Source: Cytidiella melzeri | Taxonomy: Eukaryota; Basidiomycota; Agaricomycetes; Polyporales; Irpicaceae | Assembly (NCBI GenBank): GCA_022592445.1 | Contig: JABYQR010000636.1 | Coordinates: forward strand, 1-14,495 | DNA length: 14,495 bases | Direction: 5' to 3' | Shown: piece by piece, positions 1 through 7,398 of the stretch | How positions within the stretch are numbered: the first letter of the stretch is position 1 | Layout of the letters: each line of letters starts with the position of its first letter | Translations under genes and position numbers: made by a program | The notes under the pieces: model-generated | What the model saw: only the letters and a program-made list of their open reading frames with translations | What the model was told of the DNA's origin: nothing | Database searches by the model: none

Positions 1-731
1 TTAGGGATATAGAGTTTTCCCTTGTAATAGATGAGTCCGTCACTCTCTTCCCATTCGAGTAAACCGCCGACAAGTTTGCGAGGACCCTTCTTTCGAAGGG
101 TAGCGAGAGCTTGTGCGACTTCTGCTTCTTGTTCCGTGCATTCTCGGATCTTTGATTCGAGCGGAGAAGCAGTGGCAAGGGTACTGGTAGCGAGGATGCG
201 GAAATGTTCCGGTTTCAGTACCACCTGATCCTTGTTGTCTTCTTCATCCGTGACAGCGTGTGAGTGAAGACAAGAGAGAGGATCAGGTGATCATGGTACT
301 ACCGGGCTTGTGTACCAACACGAAGTCAAGTCAGCCAAGAGTAATGACCAACGTGCTTGACGTCGAGTGAGGTGTTGCGCAGTCTTCCAGTACTGCAGTT
401 TGCGTGATCTGTCCAGATCTCAAACGGTTCCTTGAGCCCTCAAGGTAGTGGCGCCAATCTTTGAGAGCTTGGTGATGGCTAACATCTCCCGATCAAAGAT
501 TTCGTAGTTACGCTGCTTCAGTCATAGATGCGGACCGGTAGGCGATAGGGTGGTAGAATCCATCTTCCTTGATTTCTGGGAGATGATTCCACCGGTCGCA
601 TAGCCCGAGGCATCGACTTCTAGACGTGTAGGGAGTTCAGGGTCCCAGACTGCCAAGATAGGCTTAGTGGTAAAGGCCTTCTTTAGCAACTGAAGGCAGT
701 CTGCTGTGCTGGACCCAGACGAACGGTACAT
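1..731 (-). pseudogene. RNase H and pre-integrase linker remnant of gypsy Pol
   Basis: The open piece 522-731 contains the RNase H start LEVDASGYATGGIISQK with its first catalytic Asp. Below 520 the reading must change frame several times, but conserved pieces are readable: YRSASMTEA, RNYEIFDREMLA, QYWKTAQHLTRRQARW and, at about 181-240, DNKDQVVLKPEHFRILATST. The last bases read LIYYKGKLYIP, the linker usually found just before the integrase zinc-binding domain, so integrase continues outside the window. In a live element this part degrades the RNA strand of the RNA/DNA hybrid. Several frameshifts and at least one stop make it a pseudogene. The identification is secure, but the exact indel positions are approximate. 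Confidence 0.8.
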
Positions 732-740
732 CCTTCTTAG

Positions 741-1535
741 TCAGGTTGTGTAGAGGCGTGCGTGCTTTGAGAAGTCTTGAATGAAGCGGCGGTAGAAGTT
801 GGCAAACCCGATGAATCCTCTAACTTCTTTGAGGTTCTTGGGTGTAGGCCACGTAGAAACTGCTTGGACTTTGACAGGGTCCATAGCTACTTCGCGGCGC
901 GAATGATCAACCCAGGTATTCGATCTCAGATTTCTCAAATCGCACTTTTCCGGCCGAAGATACAGATCGTGCTGTTGAAGTCGCTCGAGGACTTCATGGA
1001 CAACCTTGCGGTGCTCTGTCAGGTTGTTACTCCAGATTAAGATGTCATCTAGATAGACAGCCACCTTGCCCTCGGCAACAGGTCGGCGAAGATGTTGTCC
1101 ATCAGAGCTTGGAAGGTAGCGGTGAGTTGTGAGACGAAGAACATGACTTAGGTTCGAAGAGTCCTCGGTTGGTAACGAAACCGCTTTGTACTCGTCTCCT
1201 TCTTTGATTCGGACGTTGTGATATCCCCAACGAACATCGAATTGGTGAATATCTTCGCACCCTTGAGCTTGTTGATAATGTCGGTAGCAAGCGGTAGGGG
1301 TAGCGATTCTTTACCGTGATGTCGTTGAGTTTGCGTAGTCCTGAATAAGTCGGAGTTTGTTGTCCTTCTTTTTGATGAAAAAGACTGGAGAAGCCATCGG
1401 AGACTTAGAAGGCGTGATGTAACCTTTGGATAGGTTCTCCTGAATGAACTTGTCAAGCTTGGCTTGCTCATTCAGGGGCATAGGGTAAACTTTCGATTTG
1501 ATGGTCTCAGGAGCGTCTGGTTTGAGATCAATGAA
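741..1535 (-). pseudogene. Reverse transcriptase remnant of gypsy Pol
   Basis: This is the RNA-dependent DNA polymerase domain, scattered over three frames. Readable blocks in order are [19 protein letters not shown] and [20 protein letters not shown], then LPLATDIINKLKGAKIFT, FDVRWGYHNVRIKEGDEYK, FVTNRGLFEP, the active-site motif YLDD (1044-1055) and the connection segment EVRGFIGFANFYRRFIQDFS. I count at least seven single-base frame changes between about 1535 and 740. Around 950-1000 a compensating pair puts FEKSEIEYLG into another frame. The catalytic Asp pair is kept, so loss of function comes from indels rather than active-site change. RT follows the protease in the same polyprotein. 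Confidence 0.85.
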
Positions 1536-2329
1536 TGGTCCCAGGGTTGATGCTGGGGTAGCCGATTAGACTCTTCCTCAGAGAAGACTTTAGTGTGTCT
1601 GTGGTACTCTGATGGAACGATGTCTTTGAAGGAGCGCTGAGCTTTAGCTTCGTTTGCTTTGGCAGCAAGCTTAGTAGAGTAGGTGAAGCCAGCCATACAC
1701 CAGACTTTGTCAGTGGTGTCTTGGATAATCCCGGCTTTGACCCACTGTCTACGTTCTTTGCGGTTACCGTCAACCTTCTGGAAAGGTTTGTTAGGAGATT
1801 CTTCCGAGCCGCTCGGAATTGTCATTTCTCCTTTTTCCCAGTTGACGGTAGGGTTTACGCGCTTGAGCCATGGTAGCCCAAGAATGACGTCTTCTGGACC
1901 TAAGTCTGTGACGAGGAACTCTGCCTTTTCCGTGTGATCTCCTACTGTCAGTGTAAGGCGAACGAAGTGCATTAATCCGCCAGCTTTATTCTTAGTTCCG
2001 TCAATGTTGTGTAATGAGATGATCCTTTCAAGAGGGTGTTGGATAATCTTATGCTTTTTGACAAACTGGTGACTGATGAATAATGCCGTAGCTCCTGAAT
2101 CAATCATAGCAGGAACGCAAATGCTTCTATTCAGACCTTTAACTAGTACATGTACACAGAAATGAGATGATAACCGATCTATCGACGATATAGTACACGA
2201 GGAGATAGTAGACGACGGGCATGGAGTAGACATTGTACACGAGGGAGACGAGGCAGAAGACGACGAAGGAGACAAGGACAGGGTATTGGGGGGACTCGCA
2301 GCTGCGGCTGTGTCACGAGTCCACTTCAA
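1472..2329 (-). CDS. Retropepsin-like aspartic protease, N-terminal part of gypsy Pol (partial)
   Basis: A 285-codon open frame. After a Ser/Thr/Pro-rich N-terminal stretch (residues 1-50) comes a retropepsin fold with the catalytic DSG at residues 77-79 in the context [13 protein letters not shown] (Asp codon 2099-2101). It is followed by [17 protein letters not shown], the usual second half of fungal gypsy proteases. The first codon, at 2329, is TTG rather than ATG and overlaps the Gag stop, so it is probably reached by ribosomal frameshifting and is not an independent start. The product would cleave the Gag-Pol polyprotein in the virus-like particle. The frame leaves RT prematurely at about 1530-1535 through an indel, so the last 20 or so residues are out-of-frame sequence. 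Confidence 0.8.
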   Translation of the reverse strand: MKWTRDTAAAASPPNTLSLSPSSSSASSPSCTMSTPCPSSTISSCTISSIDRLSSHFCVHVLVKGLNRSICVPAMIDSGATALFISHQFVKKHKIIQHPLERIISLHNIDGTKNKAGGLMHFVRLTLTVGDHTEKAEFLVTDLGPEDVILGLPWLKRVNPTVNWEKGEMTIPSGSEESPNKPFQKVDGNRKERRQWVKAGIIQDTTDKVWCMAGFTYSTKLAAKANEAKAQRSFKDIVPSEYHRHTKVFSEEESNRLPQHQPWDHSLISNQTLLRPSNRKFTLCP

Positions 2330-2333
2330 AAAA
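2326..2333 (-). other. Candidate -1 ribosomal frameshift site at Gag/Pol junction
   Basis: On the minus strand the last Gag codons are GTT TTT TGA, a run of six T. The protease frame continues one base back, reading TTT TTG AAG, so a -1 slip on the T run just before the Gag stop would join Gag to Pol. The arrangement is seen in the sequence. Actual slippage is inferred, and I did not establish a downstream pseudoknot. Confidence 0.5.
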
Positions 2334-3564
2334 CTGCGTTGATTTTGGCAGCCATTTCATCCATTTGCTTCTTCTGGATGTCCAGCATGTCCTTGAGCGC
2401 AGCAATCTTAGCATCCTTGTCGTTGGGCGCGTCTTGCTTGGCTGCAGTAGTAGTCGACGATGTCAATGAGGTAGCAGCAACCTTTTGTCCCTTAGGGACA
2501 CCTTGGAGCCGTTTCAGGCAAACTGCCCCCCAGTGACCGGTACCACCGCAGTGGTTGCAAACCGGGTTGTCAGGGTGCTTCAAGTCCCTCTTCTTGTGGT
2601 TCTTGGATTCACAAACCAAGCAGCACTTGCTCATCTCCTTCTTCCATTTCTGGAAGATCTCCTGCTTGCCCAGACCCGCAAAGAGCGAGTCGAACGAGGC
2701 GGAGAAGCGGGACGCGTTGATCTCCATGGCGTTGGGATCACGTAATGCTTGTTGGTGGGACTTGCTGTGTCCTGACGAGCTGTCCACCATGACCTTGCCT
2801 GTGCTGTTACGGAGGTCGGCCAGCTGGGCATCGACCGCCTTACACTGATCTTTGAGTGCATCGTAGGTGGCGGCACAAGTTTGGAAGTACGAGACGCGTT
2901 GCAAGTACTCGGTGCTCAAGCTCGACTTGAGACAATCGAAGAGGTCCTGCTGGCTCCAGCCAGTGCGAGGGGCCCAGGTCTCAAACTCGGAGATATGGGC
3001 GGCAAAGGTCTTATTGCCTTGCTTCATGTTGGCTATTTTTGTCTTAGCCTCCATGACAGCATCTATTGGCTCAAATTTGGCTTTGAAAGCCTCGATAAAC
3101 GTATCCCAGCTGTTGCCAAAAGCTGGTTTACTACTGGCCAGCTCCTCAATATGAGGGCAAGCCCAGTCGGCAGCGTCGTCCTGCATGAACAACAGGGCGC
3201 TGGTGATGAGTTTGTGAGGATCAAAGATCCTCGCGCCATTATTGTCCGCCCGGACCTGGCCTTGTGTGTCTTGCTGGAAGAACACTTTTCCTTGATTTTG
3301 CGCCCATACTATGAACGCATGGCGGAAGAGCCAAGCTTCCGACAATGGTTTTCCCTTAAAAGAGACCGGCTTCTCAACAATACTCCGTTCTCGAGTCGTG
3401 TGCGTTGCTGCGGCGATGGCTGGTGCCTGAGCAGCTGTCAAGGCAGCCACCTGATTGGTGAGATCCACCATTCTTTGCGTCAGGATGCCGAACATGTTTA
3501 GTATATCCTGAGCACTCAGGTTGGCAGCTGGGGCAGCCTCTGGAGCAGCATTCTGTTGGTCCAT
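2326..3564 (-). CDS. Gag capsid/nucleocapsid protein of gypsy element
   Basis: A 412-codon intact frame starting at an ATG. Residues 1-75 are Ala/Gln-rich with a heptad-like helix (LTQRMVDLTNQVAALTAA). About 75-260 is the retrotransposon Gag core (SFKGKPLSEAWLFRHAF, FIEAFKAKFEPIDAVMEAKT, WAPRTGWSQQDLFDCLKSSL). Two knuckle-like units follow. The second, CNHCGGTGHWGAVC, is a perfect CCHC. The first, CLVCESKNHKKRDL, has Leu where the last Cys should be. The C-terminus ends in a short helical, coiled-coil-like segment (DMLDIQKKQMDEMAAKINAV). Gag would build the particle shell and bind element RNA. The ATG is the first one after two in-frame stops, so a longer ancestral Gag is likely. Confidence 0.85.
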   Translation of the reverse strand: MDQQNAAPEAAPAANLSAQDILNMFGILTQRMVDLTNQVAALTAAQAPAIAAATHTTRERSIVEKPVSFKGKPLSEAWLFRHAFIVWAQNQGKVFFQQDTQGQVRADNNGARIFDPHKLITSALLFMQDDAADWACPHIEELASSKPAFGNSWDTFIEAFKAKFEPIDAVMEAKTKIANMKQGNKTFAAHISEFETWAPRTGWSQQDLFDCLKSSLSTEYLQRVSYFQTCAATYDALKDQCKAVDAQLADLRNSTGKVMVDSSSGHSKSHQQALRDPNAMEINASRFSASFDSLFAGLGKQEIFQKWKKEMSKCCLVCESKNHKKRDLKHPDNPVCNHCGGTGHWGAVCLKRLQGVPKGQKVAATSLTSSTTTAAKQDAPNDKDAKIAALKDMLDIQKKQMDEMAAKINAVF

Positions 3565-4548
3565 GTCTTCCTTGGTGATAAGACAACAATTTTCTTCGGA
3601 AGGCGGTTGGTAGGTCTCGGTGTAATACTCGTGTTTGATGGCTTCAGTGGGGTCTAACTGATTTAATTGATTAGGGCACGGTTGGTTTTCACACTCGTAG
3701 AATGATCCTTTGTTGGCTCAGAAGTGGTTGTCTGTAACTGTTAAAGGATCGAAGAGATGGACACAATTATCGCAAATTAAATGTCCTGAAGACGTGGTGG
3801 GCAAAAAACTGTGGACTGTCTAGATCCACTCAAAGTAGCTATCACTATTGACTACGTTAAGTTGCACTAGAACTCTATCGTAGTTTTTACAAAGCTGCTT
3901 GAAAGAAACTTTCCCAATAGCTTTGCAACCCCAGTCCAGGAGTTGCCACTCGCGGTCTGCTGTGACGGGTGCAAGATCGTCAACTCGGTTGAGGAAACGA
4001 TTAACCTTGTTGACGAGGTGGAGCAGGGCGCAATGGTGATCGGGGTTGGCGCGGTTCAGGAGTTCTTCAAGCTCTGTGAGAGCTTGCAAGCGGGTGCGGA
4101 CAGCGGTAAGTTTTGGCCTGAAGATGCCTACAAGATCAACCGGTGACAACTTCTTGAAGTCGATCAACACCGGTTTTGGTGCAGCGGGGGCGGGAGTTGG
4201 TGCAGGGAGCTTTGCTAGTCGCTCTGCAAAGGTGAGCCTGTGGGTCTGTTGCTCAGCTAAGGTGCGGTTACGCTCCTCAGCAGCTCGTTCTCCGTATGCT
4301 CGTGCCAAGGCGCGGAGTTGGCAATTTTCCTTGTATGAGGGGACGGTGAGGGTGATGCCTTTGACAGGCGGCTTCTTGGACACGTACTTTGCAACAGTGA
4401 CCAGGTCTTTGTCAGACCAGCGATGAGGTTGACCGCTCTTCCGCTTGTCAGCGAGAGCGTCAAGGAAGGATGGTGGAAGACACCTCTTGAGCTGAGGCTC
4501 AGTGGTAGGGAGGGTCTTAGAGAAACGGGGACGCGTGTCTTTAGGCAC
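3565..4548 (-). pseudogene. In-frame upstream extension of gypsy Gag, stop-broken, unknown domain
   Basis: A 242-codon open frame (3820-4548) lies upstream of Gag in exactly the same frame (4548 and 3564 differ by 984 = 3 x 328). It ends in TAG (3820-3822). Reading on there is a Cys-rich linker (CDNC at 3763-3774, CENQPC at 3676-3693, zinc-ribbon-like spacing), a TGA at 3718-3720, then an unbroken run into the Gag ATG. The 242 codons contain no methionine; position 4546-4548 is GTG and no in-frame ATG precedes it back to a TGA near 4622, so the original start may have mutated. The protein is basic and helical, has a Trp-containing segment HRWSDKDLVTVAKYV and a Pro/Ala linker. I do not recognise the fold. 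The coding-like linker suggests an ancestral N-terminally extended Gag or fused extra domain. Confidence 0.55.
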
Positions 4549-4784
4549 TAAACAATGCGTAGGGGGTGAAAACGGACAACATAAGCGTAGCTCAACGGTA
4601 TGAAGAGACCGGAGACATACTCGTCAAACAGGAATAAACTTTTAAAAACGGTGGGAGTGGGGACCCAGGGTTTACACAACAATCTTGACCTAATGTCACG
4701 GAGACGAAGCTCGACGCAACTAAAAGGGACACGAAGTGGAAAATGACAAGGAGGTGGTGGCAGGCGTAGAGCACAATGCTTTCA
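4549..4784 (-). other. Gypsy untranslated leader between LTR and first reading frame
   Basis: Non-coding stretch between the probable LTR end and the upstream reading frame. The 60-codon minus frame here (4592-4774) resembles nothing I know and is probably chance. A tRNA-complementary primer-binding site should lie near the LTR edge. TGGTGAAAGC (minus strand, about 4777-4786) starts with the expected TGG, but I cannot assign the tRNA. Confidence 0.4.
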
Positions 4785-4797
4785 CCAGCTATCAGAC

Positions 4798-4803
4798 TTT
4801 ATT
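4798..4803 (-). terminator. AATAAA polyadenylation-type signal in gypsy LTR
   Basis: AATAAA on the minus strand (in CTTGAATAAAGTCTG), close to the inferred LTR/leader boundary. Confidence 0.35.
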
Positions 4804-4810
4804 CAAGTTG

Positions 4811-4896
4811 CTAGCCCAGTAAAGACCAAGTTAGATTGATACTACCTGCTATGTAGTACAAGAGGGGGTTTTGCTTACCTAGCCCAGTAAAGACCA
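4811..4896. repeat. 18-bp direct repeat pair
   Basis: CTAGCCCAGTAAAGACCA occurs exactly at 4811-4828 and 4879-4896, a 68-base period, inside the inferred R/U5 part of the gypsy LTR. Confidence 0.85.
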
Positions 4897-4934
4897 GGAG
4901 GTCGAGATGGGGGCTAGGAGCGTACATGCAGCAG

Positions 4935-4942
4935 TATATATA
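4935..4942 (-). promoter_or_regulatory. TATA box of gypsy LTR
   Basis: TATATATA, followed on the minus strand by CTGCTGCATG. It lies about 130 bases before the AATAAA signal, as expected for U3/R. The sequence is symmetrical, so strand is assigned from context only. Confidence 0.4.
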
Positions 4943-5180
4943 GACTTCAGGGACCTGCGCACAGACCATGTTGAGGGCAGGCTTTGCAAGAAGCTGTGTG
5001 AACGAAGAACAAAAGAACTACCTAGAGGAGAACAATAGCTATTGTCTAGACCTTGCCAAGAACTCTACTCGTGAGAGAATCTAATTAAAAGGAGACCAAC
5101 TATTGTATTCCATTCCCACACCTGTGAGAACATCCTTCCATAAAGAGAACAATAAGGAAAGAACAAAAGGAGTCCATGTG

Positions 5181-5198
5181 GATGTCATTTATGACATC
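5181..5198. repeat. Perfect palindrome with TGACATCA-type half sites
   Basis: GATGTCAT TT ATGACATC, with 8-bp arms and a 2-bp spacer. The right side reads ATGACATCA, close to a CRE/ATF core. A role as a transcription-factor site in U3 is inferred. Confidence 0.6.
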
Positions 5199-5217
5199 AA
5201 ACCCTAGCTATGGGCTG

Positions 5218-5320
5218 AGCCATGTGGTTGTAGCCATGTGGTCTTACTTAAGCTAAGTCACATGCCAGTGTGACGTTGTAGCAAGTAATGTGACCGTGTG
5301 GAGCGTCTAAGCCACGTGAT
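5218..5320. repeat. Repeated AGCCATGTGGT / CACGTG motifs
   Basis: AGCCATGTGGT occurs at 5218-5228 and 5232-5242, and AGCCACGTGAT at 5310-5320 with a full CACGTG E-box (5313-5318). A CACATG lies between them at about 5260. This is a cluster of E-box-like hexamers within about 100 bases. Confidence 0.55.
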
Positions 5321-5413
5321 ACGGGCGCTTGATAGATGTGCAAAGGAGTTTGTGCAGAGAAGGTTGCAACTGAGCTGCAGCCCGGAGTTTTATAGATAAA
5401 AACAAGAGGTAAA

Positions 5414-6730
5414 TTGCGAAAATTAAGGGCTAGTCAGGCCATCCATGACATATGCATGCTACTAGCTATAGCTGCACTTGAAGTTTGGGAAATTGTGGCA
5501 TTGGATGTGAAAACAGCTTTCCTTTACGGCGAACAGGACGAAGAAATCTATATGGAACAACCAGAAGGTTTTGTGGAGAAGGGAACGGAGAACCATGTTT
5601 GTTTGCTTAAGAAAGCCATTTGTGGACTTAAACAAGCTTCATGGACATGGAATATCAAAATTCATAACACTCTGATAGAATTAGACTTTGACCGGATTCA
5701 TTAAGATGCTGGTGTTTACGTGTATTGGCAACAAGGGGGGAATTTAATTCTCATTCTATATGTTGACAATATATTTCCGATAGGAACTAGTAAACTTGCT
5801 ATGTCTGCACTTAAGAAAAATCTTATGGATCGCTATGAGATGCGTGACTGAGGAGAAGCTAAGCTTATTCTAGGCATGCGTGTGCAGAGAGATTGTAAAG
5901 CTAAAACAATTCTACTTGACCAAGAATTGTACATTCAAGAGGCTTTGAAACAATTTAATATGGCAAATGCTAATTCTGCTCGGACACCATTACCTTCAGG
6001 TGCTGTACTACAGAAGGCAGATTCTGACTACCAAGCAGATTCTGGTTTACTGAGACAGTATCAAGCGTTGATTGGCACGCTTATATATGTTATGATTGGT
6101 ACTAGACCAGACATTTCATATGCAGTCATACGTCTTACACAGTACATGTCAAATCCAACTGACCACCATCATAAATCAGCTGAATATATACTGAGATATT
6201 TGCTTGTAACGCAGTCCTATGCAATCAAGTATAATGGATCAAGTAATGCTGGTATTATTGGTTATTCAGATGCAGACTAGGCTGAGAATAAAGACGATAG
6301 ACATTTGACAACAGGATATGTATTTCTTTTGGCTGAAGAATCAATTTCCTGGACTTCTAAAAAGCAGAAAACCGTTGCTCTATCATCAATGGAATCAGAG
6401 TACATGGCCTTGTGCGAAACTTCCAAGCAATGTACTTGGTTGCGCACTGTGCTCAAAGAATTGGATTTAAAAAAGAAAGAGCCTACCATTCTATGCTGTG
6501 ATAATCATGGTGCTATTTACTTCACCAAGAATCCAAAGATAGAGTCACACTCAAAGCATATTAACATTCAATATCATTATGTTAGAGAGTTTGTCGGAAA
6601 TAAGAATGCCGAACTATATGCAGTTCCAACTGAAGAGCAGATTGCTGATATCATGACAAAGTCATTGGCATTTCAGAAGCAATCATACTTCAGTGAGAGA
6701 CTAGGTCTAATTGATCTAAACACTCACTAA
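5414..6730 (+). pseudogene. Copia RT-RNase H polyprotein fragment with three in-frame stops
   Basis: One continuous frame holds the copia RT from motif A (ALDVKTAFLYG, Asp codon 5504-5506) through EEIYMEQPEGF and KAICGLKQASWTW, the active-site position and GTLIYVMIGTRPDISYAV. RNase H follows (YSDAD; MESEYMALCE; LCCDNHGAIYF) and it ends with KHINIQYHYVRE and a normal TAA at 6728-6730. Internal stops are TAA 5702-5704, TGA 5849-5851 and TAG 6278-6280. The last sits where the family normally has Trp after YSDAD. The RT active site reads YVDN (5759-5770) instead of YVDD, removing the second catalytic Asp. There are no frameshifts, so decay was by base substitution. The fragment is dead. The first codons are uncertain because the 5' end is truncated. 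Confidence 0.85.
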
Positions 6731-6740
6731 TGTAACAGTT

Positions 6741-6749
6741 AAGTGGGAG
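6741..6749 (+). other. Polypurine tract of copia element 1
   Basis: AAGTGGGAG lies directly before the LTR start TGTTA, 10 bases after the Pol stop. This is the standard copia plus-strand primer position and composition. Confidence 0.75.
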
Positions 6750-7060
6750 TGTTAAAACTATATAATATAATAAGTAGTTTCCCACTCCTTATTACAAGGA
6801 CGCTTAAGGTAGCAGAGTTCCCACAGTCTTGATATGGGAATTGTAACAGTAAGGGTTACACTCACCAGATAGTTGATAAACTTGAGGGGGAGATAGTGAG
6901 ATAGAGAGTAGAGTGTGGGTGAGAGTGTGTACTGGGGAGTACGAAGTAGTCCTTGATCAACAGAGTGGATAAGACTGAGGGGATATACCCTCAGGAGTGC
7001 CTCCATATATACATGAAGGGGAGGACCCCAGGTAATACCCTAAGACCCCTAATACCTACA
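6750..7060 (+). repeat. 3' LTR of copia element 1
   Basis: The LTR starts TGTTAAAAC immediately after the polypurine tract. A candidate end is the CCTACA at 7055-7060, giving about 311 bp. A possible TATA-like ATATATAC lies at about 7004-7011. The left boundary is well supported. The right boundary is a guess because no 5' LTR is available for comparison. An 82-codon minus frame inside it is not considered real. Confidence 0.6.
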
Positions 7061-7216
7061 TGAGTAAGCGAAGTAATCTACCTTACTAAGCATGCCCTAT
7101 GCCCTAGTGGTGCCACTTCAATAATCAACCAATAGCAATTGTCCCCATGACCTGACCCCATGACCCAGTACCAAGGCTAGACTTGTTCTAGCTTGTTCTA
7201 AGACAAGGCTAGACTT

Positions 7217-7229
7217 TTCCAGAAGGTTC
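7217..7229 (+). promoter_or_regulatory. Heat-shock-element-like site
   Basis: TTCCAGAAGGTTC is three perfect alternating units (TTC nn GAA nn TTC), the HSF recognition pattern, followed by TAAGAAC with a fourth GAA one base out of register. A two-unit GAATGTTC lies at 7254-7261. The pattern is seen in the sequence; function is inferred. Confidence 0.45.
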
Positions 7230-7398
7230 TAAGAACTATGACATCGTCTAATGGAATGTTCTATACTATGACATCATAGTTCCAGCATGTTCCACAAGGT
7301 TTCAGAGAGTTCTATCATGTGATACACAGATAAGGAAAGGAGCGCATCAGCACATCAGAGACAGACGGCGCATCAGCGCATCAATCGATAGGCACTGA

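Larger units (their letters stand above)
1..5404 (-). mobile_element. Ty3/gypsy LTR retrotransposon, left end outside window
   Basis: The minus strand shows the gypsy order: probable LTR, leader, Gag with CCHC knuckle, DSG protease, RT with YLDD, RNase H, then the linker that precedes integrase. RNase H before integrase separates Ty3/gypsy from Ty1/copia. The integrase and 3' LTR must lie left of position 1. The upper boundary at 5404 is inferred from a CA dinucleotide next to the point where copia RT homology begins. The element is inactive: there are two stops before Gag and many frameshifts in RT/RNase H. Confidence 0.85.
4785..5404 (-). repeat. Probable 5' LTR of gypsy element
   Basis: Read on the minus strand this stretch has LTR architecture. 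It begins TGTTTTTATC at 5404, has a U3 rich in short regulatory-type repeats (E-box-like CATGTG/CACGTG, a GATGTCAT palindrome), a TATATATA box (4935-4942), then about 140 bases with a duplicated 18-mer and an AATAAA signal (4798-4803) just before the leader. No long ORF is present. The second LTR copy is outside the window, so the boundaries are inferred; the lower end could be off by tens of bases. Part of the upper end could be unrelated DNA. Confidence 0.45.
5410..7060 (+). mobile_element. Ty1/copia element 1, 5'-truncated 3' half
   Basis: RT, then RNase H, then a polypurine tract, then an LTR beginning TGTTA is the 3' end of a Ty1/copia element. Gag, protease, integrase and 5' LTR are missing on the left, where sequence changes abruptly to the inferred gypsy LTR. 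Its A/T-rich codon use differs clearly from the GC-richer copia copies A and B, so it is a different lineage. Confidence 0.85.

Noticed and set aside
2881..3501. 206-codon plus-strand open frame
   Set aside because: Antisense shadow of the intact gypsy Gag, with no recognisable motif.
4586..4660. tRNA-like A box (TAGCTCAACGG)
   Set aside because: No B box (GGTTCRANYCC) at a suitable distance and no acceptor pairing, so it is not a tRNA gene.
4785..5404. 5' LTR of copia element 1
   Set aside because: No similarity to its 3' LTR (6750-7060), no copia primer-binding site, and the missing Gag/integrase shows the copia 5' end is not here.
6758..7006. 82-codon minus-strand open frame
   Set aside because: Entirely inside the copia 1 LTR, with no supporting features.
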